DNA of 64,000 nt, from positions 62,001 through 126,000 of the forward strand of contig NZ_JAHXRQ010000003.1 of the NCBI RefSeq assembly GCF_019392335.1, in the 5' to 3' direction. The translations under genes and the position numbers were made by a program. Below, piece after piece: positions 44,100 through 52,853 of this stretch. A model generated the notes under the pieces. The model worked only from the letters and a program-made list of their open reading frames with translations, did not search any database and was not told where the DNA came from. Within the stretch, counting starts at the first letter, position 1, and each line of letters starts with the position of its first letter. The stretch comes from Mameliella sp. CS4 (GTDB taxonomy: Bacteria; Pseudomonadota; Alphaproteobacteria; Rhodobacterales; Rhodobacteraceae).

Positions 44100-45101
44100 T
44101 CATTCTGCCGTCAGGCCAAGATCCAGCGCGGCGTCGATGGCGCGCAGGTCCAGCGCCTGCCGGCTGTCGCCGGTGGTCTTCGAGAAATGCATCCCGCGCG
44201 GCGCCAGCGTGCGGGCATCCAGCAGCAACCCGCCGCCCGATCCGCCTGTGGTTTCGCAGCTGTGGCGGAACTGTCCCTTGGGCAGGTCCTCGCGCCGGGA
44301 CAACTCCAGGCAATCGGCAGAGGAGAGGCGCATCGGCTGCCCCATCGGGTGATGCAGCATGACCAGCGGGTGATACTGCGGCAGGTCGGTTGCAGCGGGC
44401 CCGACGATGCCATCCCCCAGCGCGCCCGTCGCTTCGCCCTCGAGGCTCAGAACCGCGGCGCCCAGGTCCTTGTCCATCGCCAGCGGCACGGCCCCGGCCC
44501 GGACGGTCAGCGGCGGGGTCTGTCTGTCAATATATCCGAACACGGCCTGAACGCCGCCAACGGTAAACCCGGCCTCGGTGAATCCCTGCGGCACCATGCA
44601 ATAATGCGGCAGCAGCAGGCGGTTGCCCGGCAGCAGGATGCCGGTGCAGGACGTGGTAAAGGCGCTGTCGATGGATCGCGTCGCACTGCCGAAATCGACC
44701 TCGCGCGGCATGCCGTCGGGGGTGACATAGCAAAGCTGCACCAGCGCCACGTTGCGCGCGATGTCGCGCAGGTCTGGATCGGCCTGGGTCACCGGACGCC
44801 ATCCGGGGCGCGCCCAGTCGGTGCCGCTCTGCCGTCCACCGTTCCGCGCCATCGGCTGATAGGCCGGGGCTGCCGGAATGCCGGCCAGCCGGGCGTCGGC
44901 CCCGGCGGGGGCGCTGCCGGCGAAACAGTCGCCGGCGAACTTCGGCCCGCCCTGAACAGCCGGTTCCGCCGGCTTGGGGGCTGCCTCCGCCGGTTCGTCG
45001 ATCTTGTCGGAGGGCAGACCGTCGAGGATCAGGCCGGCCTGCACCTGTGCTGTCATCAGGCAGGCCGCGCAGGCGGCGGTCAATAGCGTACGCATAAGCA
45101 T
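44100..45101 (-). CDS. Secreted trypsin-like protein, catalytic His apparently lost
   Basis: A 333-residue protein with a signal peptide (about residues 1-22), a Pro/Ala linker and a chymotrypsin-like domain. The Asp region (AMDKDLGAAVLSL, Asp212) and the Ser loop (TTGGSGGGLL, Ser288) are present. At the His site the sequence is GNRLLLPHYCM: aligned to the related proteases in this window (TNAHC, TNHHC), Tyr167 replaces the catalytic His, with His166 one residue early. It may be inactive or use the shifted His. AGGA precedes ATG 45101. It is divergent from fabF. Confidence 0.8.
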   Translation of the reverse strand: MLMRTLLTAACAACLMTAQVQAGLILDGLPSDKIDEPAEAAPKPAEPAVQGGPKFAGDCFAGSAPAGADARLAGIPAAPAYQPMARNGGRQSGTDWARPGWRPVTQADPDLRDIARNVALVQLCYVTPDGMPREVDFGSATRSIDSAFTTSCTGILLPGNRLLLPHYCMVPQGFTEAGFTVGGVQAVFGYIDRQTPPLTVRAGAVPLAMDKDLGAAVLSLEGEATGALGDGIVGPAATDLPQYHPLVMLHHPMGQPMRLSSADCLELSRREDLPKGQFRHSCETTGGSGGGLLLDARTLAPRGMHFSKTTGDSRQALDLRAIDAALDLGLTAE

Positions 45102-45306
45102 GTAAAATTCCTGTGTGGCGCGATGGATGTGCACGCAGTTTGCATGGTCTGGCACAGGGGCATAGTGGGGAATCCAGCCATTTTCGCCTGTTGCACGGCC
45201 AGTTTGGCGGCGGTCGGTCTCTTGCCGATGGGGGCGGCATCCCCTTGCCCCTGCCGGGCTTCGCGCGGTATGAGCGGACAAAGAACGTGAGAGAGAGGGC
45301 AGGCGC

Positions 45307-46569
45307 ATGGCACGTCGCGTAGTTGTCACCGGGCTGGGGCTGGTCACGCCGCTGGCTTGCGGAGTCGAAGAGACCTGGAGCCGGATCCTGGACGGTCAGT
45401 CCGGGGCGGGCACCATCAGCAAGTTCGACGCCAGCCACCTGGCGACGACCTATGCCTGCGAAGTGCCCTATGGCGACGGCAGCGATGGCACCTTCGATCC
45501 CAACGCCTACATGGACAAGAAGGAACAGCGCAAGGTCGACGACTTTATCAAGTTCGGCATTGCCGCCGCCGAACAGGCCGTCACCGACGCGGGTTGGAAG
45601 CCCGAGGATGAAGAGGACCGCCTGCGCACCGGCGTGATGATCGGCTCCGGCATCGGCGGGCTGAACTCCATTGCCGAAACCGCGCTTTTGATAAAGGAGA
45701 AGGGCGCACGCCGCGTCTCGCCGTTTTTCATTCCCGGCGCGCTGATCAATCTGATTTCGGGCAACGTCTCGATCAAATACGGCTTCAAGGGGCCGAACCA
45801 CGCGGTCGTGACCGCCTGTTCCACCGGCGCCCATGCCATCGGCGATGCGGCCCGGCTGATCAAATATGGCGATGCGGATGTGATGATCGCGGGCGGCGCC
45901 GAGGCGGCCATCAGCGAAATCGGCATCGCGGGCTTCAACGCCTGCAAGGCGCTCAGCACGAAACGCGGCGACGATCCCAAGGCGGCCAGCCGTCCCTATG
46001 ACGCCGACCGTGACGGCTTTGTCATGGGCGAAGGCGCCGGTGTCGTCGTGCTGGAAGAATACGAACACGCCAAGGCGCGCGGCGCAAAGATCTACGCCGA
46101 AGTGGCGGGCTACGGCCTGTCGGGCGACGCCTATCACATCACCGCCCCCTCCGAGGACGGCGAGGGCGGCGAACGCTCGATGCGCGCGGCGCTGAAGGAT
46201 GCAGGCATCGCGCCCACGGACCTCGATTACATCAACGCACATGGCACCTCGACAATGGCCGACACGATCGAGCTGGGCGCGGTCGAACGCCTGCTGGGCG
46301 ATCACGCCTCCAGTGTCACCATGTCCTCGACCAAATCCGCCACCGGGCACCTGCTGGGCGCGGCGGGCGCGATCGAGGCGATCTTCTCGATCCTCGCGAT
46401 CCGCGACCAGGTGGCCCCGCCGACGATCAACCTCGACAATCCGGCGGTGGAAACCCCCATCGACCTGGCGCCCAATGCCAAGCGCGCGCGCAAGGTGGAC
46501 TATGCCCTGTCCAACTCCTTTGGCTTTGGTGGCACCAATGCCAGCGTGGTCTTCGGGAAGGTGGAGTAA
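45307..46569 (+). CDS. fabF: 3-oxoacyl-ACP synthase II (FabF)
   Basis: Elongating condensing enzyme of fatty-acid synthesis. The 420-residue protein has the Cys-His-His triad in VTACSTGAHA, INAHGTSTM and SATGHLLGAAGA and ends SNSFGFGGTNASVVF. AGGGCAGGC precedes the ATG. mltG follows 6 bp downstream, a pairing common in alphaproteobacteria (fabF-mltG). Confidence 0.97.
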   Translation: MARRVVVTGLGLVTPLACGVEETWSRILDGQSGAGTISKFDASHLATTYACEVPYGDGSDGTFDPNAYMDKKEQRKVDDFIKFGIAAAEQAVTDAGWKPEDEEDRLRTGVMIGSGIGGLNSIAETALLIKEKGARRVSPFFIPGALINLISGNVSIKYGFKGPNHAVVTACSTGAHAIGDAARLIKYGDADVMIAGGAEAAISEIGIAGFNACKALSTKRGDDPKAASRPYDADRDGFVMGEGAGVVVLEEYEHAKARGAKIYAEVAGYGLSGDAYHITAPSEDGEGGERSMRAALKDAGIAPTDLDYINAHGTSTMADTIELGAVERLLGDHASSVTMSSTKSATGHLLGAAGAIEAIFSILAIRDQVAPPTINLDNPAVETPIDLAPNAKRARKVDYALSNSFGFGGTNASVVFGKVE

Positions 46570-46575
46570 CCCCCC

Positions 46576-47733
46576 ATGTGGCGCAGCATCGCCTCGAACG
46601 CGCTGACCTTTCTGGTCGTCGCGCTGTTCCTCTTCGGCGGCGTCCTGATCTGGGCGCAGCGCGAATACCATGCACAGGGACCGCTGACGGCAGCGATCTG
46701 CCTGGAGGTGCCGCGCGGCACCAACATGCGCGCCGTCTCCGAGGACCTGTCCGAACAGGGCGCCGTCAAAAGCGCGATAATGTTCCGCGTCGGCGCCGAT
46801 TACGGCGACAAGACCCAGGCGCTGAAGGCGGGCAGCTACCTTGTGCCCGAGGGCGCCTCGATGGCCGAGATCACCGATATCGTCACGCGCGGCGGCGCCT
46901 CGACCTGCGGCACAGAGGTGGTCTATCGCATCGGCATCACCCGGGCGACGGTACAGGTGCGGGCGGTCGACCCGGCCACGGGCCGCTACGAGGAACAGGC
47001 CAGCTTTGATCCCGGAGAGGGTGACACGCCCGAGATCTATGCAGAGGTCAAGGACACCGCCGGCACCCGGTTCCGCGTGGCGCTGGCCGAAGGTGTGACC
47101 AGCTGGCAGGTGGTTGCGGAACTGAACCAGATCGATGTCCTGGACGGCGAGGTCGACGTGCCCGAGGAAGGCAGCCTGGCCCCCGACAGCTACGAGATCC
47201 TGCCCGGCGACAGCCGCGCCGATGTCATCACCCGGATGAAGGAACGCCAGGAGGTCATCCTGGCCCAGGCCTGGTCCAACCGCGCCGCGGGCCTGCCGCT
47301 GGAAAGCCCGGAAGAGGCGCTGATCCTGGCCTCGATCATCGAGAAGGAAACCGGCGGCCCGCAGGAGCGCCGCGAGGTGGCCAGCGTCTTCGTCAACCGG
47401 TTGGACAAGGGCATGCGTCTGCAGACAGACCCGACGGTGATCTACGGTATCACCAAGGGCGAGGGGCCGCTGGGCCGGGGCCTGCGCCGGTCCGAGCTGG
47501 ATGCAGAGACGCCCTGGAACACCTATCGCATCGACGGTCTGCCGCCGACGCCCATCGCCAACCCGGGCCGCGCCAGCATCGAGGCGGCGCTGAACCCGGC
47601 GGACACGGAGTATATCTATTTCGTGGCCAAGACGCTGGACCCGCGCGACGGGCACAACTTCGCCGTGACGCTGGACGAGCACAACCGCAACGTCGCCGCC
47701 TACCGCGCGCTGGAGGCGCAGCGCGACCAGTAG
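46576..47733 (+). CDS. mltG: Endolytic murein transglycosylase MltG
   Basis: Inner-membrane enzyme that cuts nascent peptidoglycan strands and sets their length. The 385-residue protein has an N-terminal membrane helix (about residues 7-27), a LysM-like region and the YceG catalytic domain with ASIIEKETGG (catalytic Glu), VASVFVNRLDKGMRLQTDPTVIYG and the TPIANPGRASIEAALNP motif. It is co-transcribed with fabF. Confidence 0.95.
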   Translation: MWRSIASNALTFLVVALFLFGGVLIWAQREYHAQGPLTAAICLEVPRGTNMRAVSEDLSEQGAVKSAIMFRVGADYGDKTQALKAGSYLVPEGASMAEITDIVTRGGASTCGTEVVYRIGITRATVQVRAVDPATGRYEEQASFDPGEGDTPEIYAEVKDTAGTRFRVALAEGVTSWQVVAELNQIDVLDGEVDVPEEGSLAPDSYEILPGDSRADVITRMKERQEVILAQAWSNRAAGLPLESPEEALILASIIEKETGGPQERREVASVFVNRLDKGMRLQTDPTVIYGITKGEGPLGRGLRRSELDAETPWNTYRIDGLPPTPIANPGRASIEAALNPADTEYIYFVAKTLDPRDGHNFAVTLDEHNRNVAAYRALEAQRDQ

Positions 47734-47740
47734 GCCGGAA

Positions 47741-47756
47741 GGCAGCGCGCGCTGCC
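47741..47756. terminator. Perfect palindrome after mltG
   Basis: GGCAGCGCGCGCTGCC is a 16-base perfect palindrome 8 bp after the mltG stop. It lacks a T-run and may act as an mRNA 3'-end hairpin. Confidence 0.45.
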
Positions 47757-47864
47757 CTCACGCTTTATCTGTGCGACTCGGCTTGGATTTTTTACTCAGG
47801 TCATTCATCTTCGACCAAATCGTGCGGGCTTTTGTAGGCGCGCTTTGAACGTAGGGGGCTGGTT

Positions 47865-48077
47865 GTGACCAAGAAGTCCAAAGACTCTAACGGGAACCCG
47901 CTAAAGCTAAGAAAAGCGTTTCTCTTCTACTCTGTCTGCCATTTTGGCTTTTTTCTCATCTATGTCGTTTTTCCGGATGAGTTTTCGGACAGCTATTTCT
48001 TTATTCCCGGGGCGGTGCTGTTTTGTTTTTGGCCATTTTTTGTATTGATTGACACCATGCGCGGTCGGTTGCGATGA
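47865..48077 (+). CDS. Small two-helix membrane protein (70 aa)
   Basis: A basic start (MTKKSKDSNGNPLKLRK) is followed by two hydrophobic segments, AFLFYSVCHFGFFLIYVVF and FIPGAVLFCFWPFFVLID, and the end MRGRLR, a classical positive-inside hairpin. It starts with GTG behind AGGGGG. The DNA is visibly AT-richer than its neighbours, hinting at transfer. No family was recognised. Confidence 0.6.
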   Translation: MTKKSKDSNGNPLKLRKAFLFYSVCHFGFFLIYVVFPDEFSDSYFFIPGAVLFCFWPFFVLIDTMRGRLR

Positions 48078-48435
48078 ATCCTTAGGTGTTTGCGACTCTT
48101 TGGGTAGCCGTGCTTTTTGCGAGGCATCTTTGTCGACCGGGCGGCCTCAGTCTGCCCCGCGGTACCACTGAAAACCGGATCATGTCCCCGCTCGGGGGCC
48201 TTTCGATCTGCGCGGAACGAAGGGGCGATGCCCCGAACAGGGCCGGGAGTGACACCCCGGCAAGACCGATCCGTCCGGCGGCCGCCGTTTTCAGCCTTTG
48301 ATGACAGGGATGCGACGACCCGCCCGGCAACTGCGCCGCCGGCGGGTGTCTTCGCTGGGAAAGCGGTTTGAAACCGCTTTCAACGCCTTTCAAAAGGCGT
48401 TGCCAAGGCGCTTCGAAGCGCCTTGGCGCCAGGCC
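48078..48435. other. Intergenic region between convergent genes, 358 bp
   Basis: No gene is seen. The stretch is full of inverted repeats, including CCCGCC/GGCGGG (about 48319-48346) and, at its right end, the three abutting palindromes at 48360-48426, which are described separately. Confidence 0.7.
48360..48426. repeat. Three abutting perfect palindromes
   Basis: Three inverted repeats follow one another without a gap: 48360-48380 (AAAGCGGTTT arms, one-base centre), 48381-48402 (CAACGCCTTT arms, two-base centre) and 48403-48426 (CCAAGGCGCTTC arms, a 24-base palindrome). Each is perfect. They lie 10 bp past the stop of the minus-strand MmcQ/YjbR gene. Confidence 0.92.
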
Positions 48436-48780
48436 TCAGCCGCCCGAGATCTCGCGCTGCAGCTTTTTCGTGAGCCCACCGAAGACAATCCGGTAAGAGG
48501 TTTCGATCCGGTCCCGCAATTCGTCCGCCGGCACCGCGTCCCAATCCACCCGCACCCAGGAGCGATGGAAATAGGGTGCGCGCACCGCGCGTTCCATCTC
48601 GATCAGCAGGGCCGCATCCTCGATCGAGGGTGTCTTGACGGAAACTCCGTCATTGGCCGCGCCGATGCAGGCGAACATCTTGCCGCCCACCTTCCAGGCA
48701 TCATGCCCACCGCCCCAGGGATCGGACCACACCGCCCCGGGCAGCGCCCGGCAGATCTCGTTGACCGTATCGCGTCCCAT
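48436..48780 (-). CDS. MmcQ/YjbR family protein
   Basis: A 114-residue protein of the MmcQ/YjbR family, a double-wing DNA-binding-like fold of unclear function. Typical motifs are LPGAVWSDPWGG at the start, HDAWKVGGKMFACIG, APYFHRSWVRVDWD and ELRDRIETSYRIVFGGLTKK at the end. It is convergent with the small membrane-protein gene. Confidence 0.88.
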   Translation of the reverse strand: MGRDTVNEICRALPGAVWSDPWGGGHDAWKVGGKMFACIGAANDGVSVKTPSIEDAALLIEMERAVRAPYFHRSWVRVDWDAVPADELRDRIETSYRIVFGGLTKKLQREISGG

Positions 48781-48940
48781 GCCCGGAGGATGCCGCGCGC
48801 GCCGCCCCGGCGCAAGCCGGACAAAGAACCCAAAAGGTGTTTGCGCATGTCTCTGAAAAGGCTCCGGAAAACCCTCTTGATCTGAAGTGAGCTTGAGGAA
48901 TTACGCTCTGCCCATCATAGCCACAAGAAAGGACAGAGCC

Positions 48941-49321
48941 ATGAATGCACACCTCGAACACGTCAACATCACCGTCCCTGACGCCCGCGCCACCGCAGAT
49001 TTCCTGTCCCGCCTCCTGGGCTGGCACATCCGCTGGCAGGGCGCCTCGCTCAACGACGGCTATTCCGTGCACGTGGGCAATGCGGACAGCTACCTGGCCC
49101 TCTACACGCCGAAAGCGCCCGTCGCTGAGGCGCATCCCCGCTACGGAAACGCCGCCGGGTTGAATCATGTCGGCATCGTGGTCGAGGATCTCGATGCCGT
49201 CGAGGCCCGCGTGCGCGCCGAGGGGATCGAGACCTTCAATCACGCCAACTATGAACCCGGCCGCCGCTTCTACTTCGACGGGCCGGATTCGGTGGAATAT
49301 GAAATGGTCAGCTACGGCTGA
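48941..49321 (+). CDS. VOC (glyoxalase/dioxygenase-fold) protein
   Basis: A 126-residue single VOC-fold protein: LEHVNITVPDARATADFLSRLLGW, LALYTPK, GLNHVGIVVEDLDAVEARV and the closing DGPDSVEYEMVSYG. His in the first strand, His in NHVG and Glu in VEYEMV are possible metal ligands. ATG 48941 is chosen; an in-frame ATG at 48887 adds a non-family leader. Substrate unknown. Confidence 0.85.
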   Translation: MNAHLEHVNITVPDARATADFLSRLLGWHIRWQGASLNDGYSVHVGNADSYLALYTPKAPVAEAHPRYGNAAGLNHVGIVVEDLDAVEARVRAEGIETFNHANYEPGRRFYFDGPDSVEYEMVSYG

Positions 49322-49651
49322 GCCCTGAGCGTTCATGAGTATTTCCAGAGAGAAGAAGCCCGGGCCGCGCGCCTGCACCTTCTTCTCTCTTCAAAATATC
49401 TCCGGGGTGAATTGGCCGCAGGCCAAGAGGGGCAGCGCCCCTGAAAACGTCCCCGTTACGCGCATCACATCCCCCTTGGCGCGCAAAGCCCCGCATGTTA
49501 TGCCGCGCCCATGACGACCGCTGCACACACTCTCTGCTGCATTACCTGCTGACATCGGTCGGGACATCCCGGCTTTTGGCGGGACGGTCCTCTATTCCAT
49601 TCGCATCATAGAGTTGCTAGGCCCGCCGCAAGATTTGCGAAGGACGAGGCC
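49322..49651. other. Intergenic region upstream of cysS, 330 bp
   Basis: There is no gene. The left third is the inverted element pair at 49338-49442. The rest (49443-49651) should contain the cysS promoter, but no clear boxes or leader peptide were found. Confidence 0.6.
49338..49442. repeat. Dispersed intergenic element, inverted pair (copy D)
   Basis: A truncated plus-strand copy (GAGTATTTCCAGAGAGAAGAAG) faces a full minus-strand copy (AGGGGCGCTGCCCCT, GGCCTGCGGCC, CACCCCGGAGATATTTT, AGAGAGAAGAAG). The 12-base arms at 49347-49358 and 49379-49390 are perfect complements, so the pair forms a hairpin. Confidence 0.8.
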
Positions 49652-51040
49652 ATGAACATCCGCTTCACCAACTCCCGGACCCGGAAGAAGGAAGACTTCC
49701 GACCCTTAGACCCTGACAATGTGCGGATCTATGTCTGCGGTCCCACGGTCTATGACCGCGCGCATCTGGGCAATGCGCGCCCGGTGCTGGTCTTCGATGT
49801 GCTGTTTCGCCTGATGCGCCATGTCTACGGGGCGGACCATGTCACCTATGTGCGCAACTTCACCGACGTGGACGACAAGATCAACGCCACCGCGTTGCAG
49901 CGGAAAGAGGCGGGGGCGCCCGGCACGTTGGAAGAACTGGTGCGGGAACGGTCCGATGAGACTATCGGCTGGTATCACGCGGACATGGATGCGCTGGGCG
50001 CGCTGCGACCCACGCAAGAGCCGCGCGCGACCGAGTATATCGAGCAGATGATCGCCATGATCGAAGAGTTGATCGCTTCCGGTCACGCCTATGCGGCCGA
50101 GGGGCATGTGCTCTTCTCGGTCGAGAGCTATGATCAATACGGCGCGCTCTCGGGCCGCTCGGTCGAGGACATGATCGCCGGCGCGCGGGTCGAGGTGGCG
50201 CCCTACAAGAAGAACCCGATGGATTTCGTGTTGTGGAAGCCTTCGTCGGACGATCTGCCGGGCTGGGAGTCGCCCTGGGGCCGGGGGCGTCCGGGCTGGC
50301 ATATCGAGTGCTCGGCGATGAGCTTCGCTCTGCTGGGCGAGAGTTTCGACATCCACGGCGGCGGCAATGACCTGACCTTTCCGCATCACGAGAACGAGAT
50401 CGCCCAGTCGAAATGCGCCCATCCCGAGGGGGATTTCGCGCGTGTCTGGCTGCACAACGAGATGCTGCAGGTCGAGGGCAAGAAGATGTCCAAGAGCTTG
50501 GGCAACTTCTTTACCGTGCGCGACCTGCTGGACCAGGGCGTGCCGGGTGAGGTGATCCGCTTTGTCATGCTGAGCACGCATTACCGCAAGCCGATGGATT
50601 GGACGGCGGAGAAGGCGCGCGAGGCGGAGGCCACGCTGCGCAAGTGGCGCGGTATGGTTGCGAATGTCGAGGCGGTGGATGTGCCCGAGACGGTTGTCGC
50701 CGCCTTGGCCGATGACCTGAACACCGCTGGCGCGATTTCCGAGCTTCATCGACTGGCCGCGGCGGGGGAGGCCCCGGCTCTGAAGGCCGGGGCTGCGGTG
50801 CTTGGGCTGTTGACCGATGCCCTGTCCGGCTGGGAGGCGGTTTCCGTCGATCTGTCCGCGCTGGCCGACCGGCTGTCCGCGGCGCGTGCCGAGGCCATGC
50901 AGAGCAAGGATTTCTCCGAGGTGGACCGGATGAAAGAGGCCCTCATCGAAGCGGGGGTCGAGGTGCGTATGTCGAAGGCGGGTGTGGACCTGGTGCCGGG
51001 CGCCGGGTTCGATGCGGCCAAGCTGGAGGGGCTGGAATGA
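49652..51040 (+). CDS. cysS: Cysteinyl-tRNA synthetase
   Basis: Class I aminoacyl-tRNA synthetase. The 462-residue protein has the zinc Cys in YVCGPTVYD, a HIGH-like HLGN, the GWHIECSAM and [15 protein letters not shown] zinc/active-site segments, and [10 protein letters not shown]. Length is normal. A direct start at ATG 49652 follows GAAGGACGAGG. Confidence 0.97.
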   Translation: MNIRFTNSRTRKKEDFRPLDPDNVRIYVCGPTVYDRAHLGNARPVLVFDVLFRLMRHVYGADHVTYVRNFTDVDDKINATALQRKEAGAPGTLEELVRERSDETIGWYHADMDALGALRPTQEPRATEYIEQMIAMIEELIASGHAYAAEGHVLFSVESYDQYGALSGRSVEDMIAGARVEVAPYKKNPMDFVLWKPSSDDLPGWESPWGRGRPGWHIECSAMSFALLGESFDIHGGGNDLTFPHHENEIAQSKCAHPEGDFARVWLHNEMLQVEGKKMSKSLGNFFTVRDLLDQGVPGEVIRFVMLSTHYRKPMDWTAEKAREAEATLRKWRGMVANVEAVDVPETVVAALADDLNTAGAISELHRLAAAGEAPALKAGAAVLGLLTDALSGWEAVSVDLSALADRLSAARAEAMQSKDFSEVDRMKEALIEAGVEVRMSKAGVDLVPGAGFDAAKLEGLE

Positions 51041-51061
51041 TGGTTGCAAAAAGAACCACCC

Positions 51062-51204
51062 GGCGCGCATGCGCCATGCCCGACCTCCCCCCCGGGAGGG
51101 CATTCGTTGGGTCAATGGCAGCAAGAGCGACAAACGGGCTTTGGAGTGCATTCGCCGGGAATGTGTGTCCGCCCTCCCGAGGTCGGGCATGGCGCATGCG
51201 CGCC
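51062..51204. repeat. Long inverted repeat element between cysS and cimA (143 bp)
   Basis: Perfect 26-base arms at 51062-51087 and 51179-51204 (GGCGCGCATGCGCCATGCCC and its complement) flank a core. After a six-C bulge, GGGAGGGC (51094-51101) pairs with GCCCTCCC (51171-51178), giving about 34 pairs. The 69-base interior is unpaired. The layout resembles a small MITE-like element; no clear target duplication was seen. Confidence 0.88.
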
Positions 51205-51233
51205 TCCTGTCTCACCCAGCACCGGAGGGCGAC

Positions 51234-52853
51234 ATGACCCTCGAACGCCTCTCCCTCTACGACACCACGCTGCGCGACGGGCAGCAGACGCAGGGCGTCC
51301 AGTTCTCCACCGCCGAAAAGCTCAAGATCGCGGCGGCGCTCGATGCGCTTGGCGTCGACTACATCGAGGGCGGCTGGCCGGGGGCGAACCCGACCGACAG
51401 CGCCTTTTTCGAGGAGGTAGGCAAGACCCGCGCCACGATGACCGCCTTTGGCATGACCAAGCGCGCGGGGCGCTCTGCCGCCAATGACGAGGTGCTGGCG
51501 GCGGTGACGAATGCGGGCACGCCCGCCGTCTGTCTGGTGGGCAAGACCCATGATTTCCACGTCACCACCGCGCTGGGGATCACGCTGGAGGAAAACATCG
51601 CCAATATCGCGGCCTCTGTCTCGCATCTCGTGGGGCAGGGGCGCGAGGCGTTGTTTGATGCCGAGCACTTCTTTGACGGCTACAAGGCGAACGCGCCCTA
51701 TGCGCTGGACTGCCTGCGCGCCGCGCTGGAGGCGGGGGCGCGCTGGATCGTGCTTTGCGACACCAACGGTGGGACTTTGCCGCATGAAATCGGGCAGATC
51801 GTGCAGGATGTGATCGAAAAGGGGATCCCCGGCGATCATCTGGGCATCCACACGCACAATGACACGGAAACCGCCGTGGCCGGATCGCTGGCGGCGGTGA
51901 TGGCGGGCGCGCGCCAGATCCAGGGCACGCTGAACGGGCTGGGTGAACGCTGTGGCAATGCCAACCTGACGGCGCTGATCCCGACGCTGCTGCTCAAGGC
52001 GCCCTACAGAGACCTGTTCGAGACGGGCGTCAGCACCGAGGCGCTGGCCGGGCTGACGCGGACCAGCCGGATGCTGGACGACATCCTGAACCGGGTGCCG
52101 CAGAAACAGGTGGCCTATGTCGGCGCCTCGGCATTTGCGCATAAGGCGGGGCTGCATGCCAGCGCCATCCTCAAGGACCCGACCACCTATGAACACATCG
52201 ACCCCGGGCTGGTGGGCAACCGCCGCGTGGTGCCGATGTCGAACCAGGCGGGGCAGTCGAACCTGCGCCGCCGCCTGTCCGAGATGGGGCTGGAGGTCGA
52301 CAAGGGTGAGCCGGCGCTGGCCCGCATCCTCGACCGCGTCAAGGCACGCGAGACCGAAGGCTATTCCTATGACACCGCGCAGGCGAGTTTCGAGCTCTTG
52401 GCGCGGGACGAACTGGGGATGCTGCCCGAGTTTTTCGAGGTCAAGCGCTACCGGGTGACGGTGGAGCGGCGCAAGAACAAGTACAACCAGATGGTCTCTC
52501 TGTCGGAGGCGGTTGTCGTAGTGAAGGTGGACGGCGAAAAGAAACTGTCGGTCAGCGAGTCGATGGACGAGGCGGGCAACGACCGTGGCCCGGTCAACGC
52601 GCTCTCCAAGGCATTGGCCAAGGACCTGGGCCGCTATCAGGCGGCCATCGACGACATGCGGCTGGTCGATTTCAAGGTGCGCATCACCCAGGGCGGGACC
52701 GAGGCCGTGACCCGCGTCATCATCGACAGCGAGGACGGGCAAGGGCGGCGCTGGGCCACCGTGGGCGTCAGCGCAAACATAGTCGACGCCAGTTTCGAGG
52801 CGCTGCTGGACGCGGTGCGCTGGAAGCTGGTGCGCGACGGGATGCCGGGCTGA
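51234..52853 (+). CDS. cimA: Citramalate synthase (CimA type)
   Basis: Condenses pyruvate with acetyl-CoA to citramalate, opening the threonine-independent route to isoleucine. The 539-residue protein begins LYDTTLRDGQQTQGVQFS, the HMG-CoA-lyase-like signature, and has the LGIHTHNDTETAVA metal site and a C-terminal LeuA-type regulatory domain. GGAGG lies 5 bases before ATG 51234. It overlaps the methyltransferase start (TGATG). Some relatives act as 2-isopropylmalate synthase; the length and signature favour CimA. Confidence 0.92.
   Translation: MTLERLSLYDTTLRDGQQTQGVQFSTAEKLKIAAALDALGVDYIEGGWPGANPTDSAFFEEVGKTRATMTAFGMTKRAGRSAANDEVLAAVTNAGTPAVCLVGKTHDFHVTTALGITLEENIANIAASVSHLVGQGREALFDAEHFFDGYKANAPYALDCLRAALEAGARWIVLCDTNGGTLPHEIGQIVQDVIEKGIPGDHLGIHTHNDTETAVAGSLAAVMAGARQIQGTLNGLGERCGNANLTALIPTLLLKAPYRDLFETGVSTEALAGLTRTSRMLDDILNRVPQKQVAYVGASAFAHKAGLHASAILKDPTTYEHIDPGLVGNRRVVPMSNQAGQSNLRRRLSEMGLEVDKGEPALARILDRVKARETEGYSYDTAQASFELLARDELGMLPEFFEVKRYRVTVERRKNKYNQMVSLSEAVVVVKVDGEKKLSVSESMDEAGNDRGPVNALSKALAKDLGRYQAAIDDMRLVDFKVRITQGGTEAVTRVIIDSEDGQGRRWATVGVSANIVDASFEALLDAVRWKLVRDGMPG

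Noticed and set aside
44527..47682. A 1051-codon minus-strand frame spanning fabF and mltG
   Set aside because: It runs antisense to two well-recognised genes and through the protease-like gene in a wrong frame; no family features.
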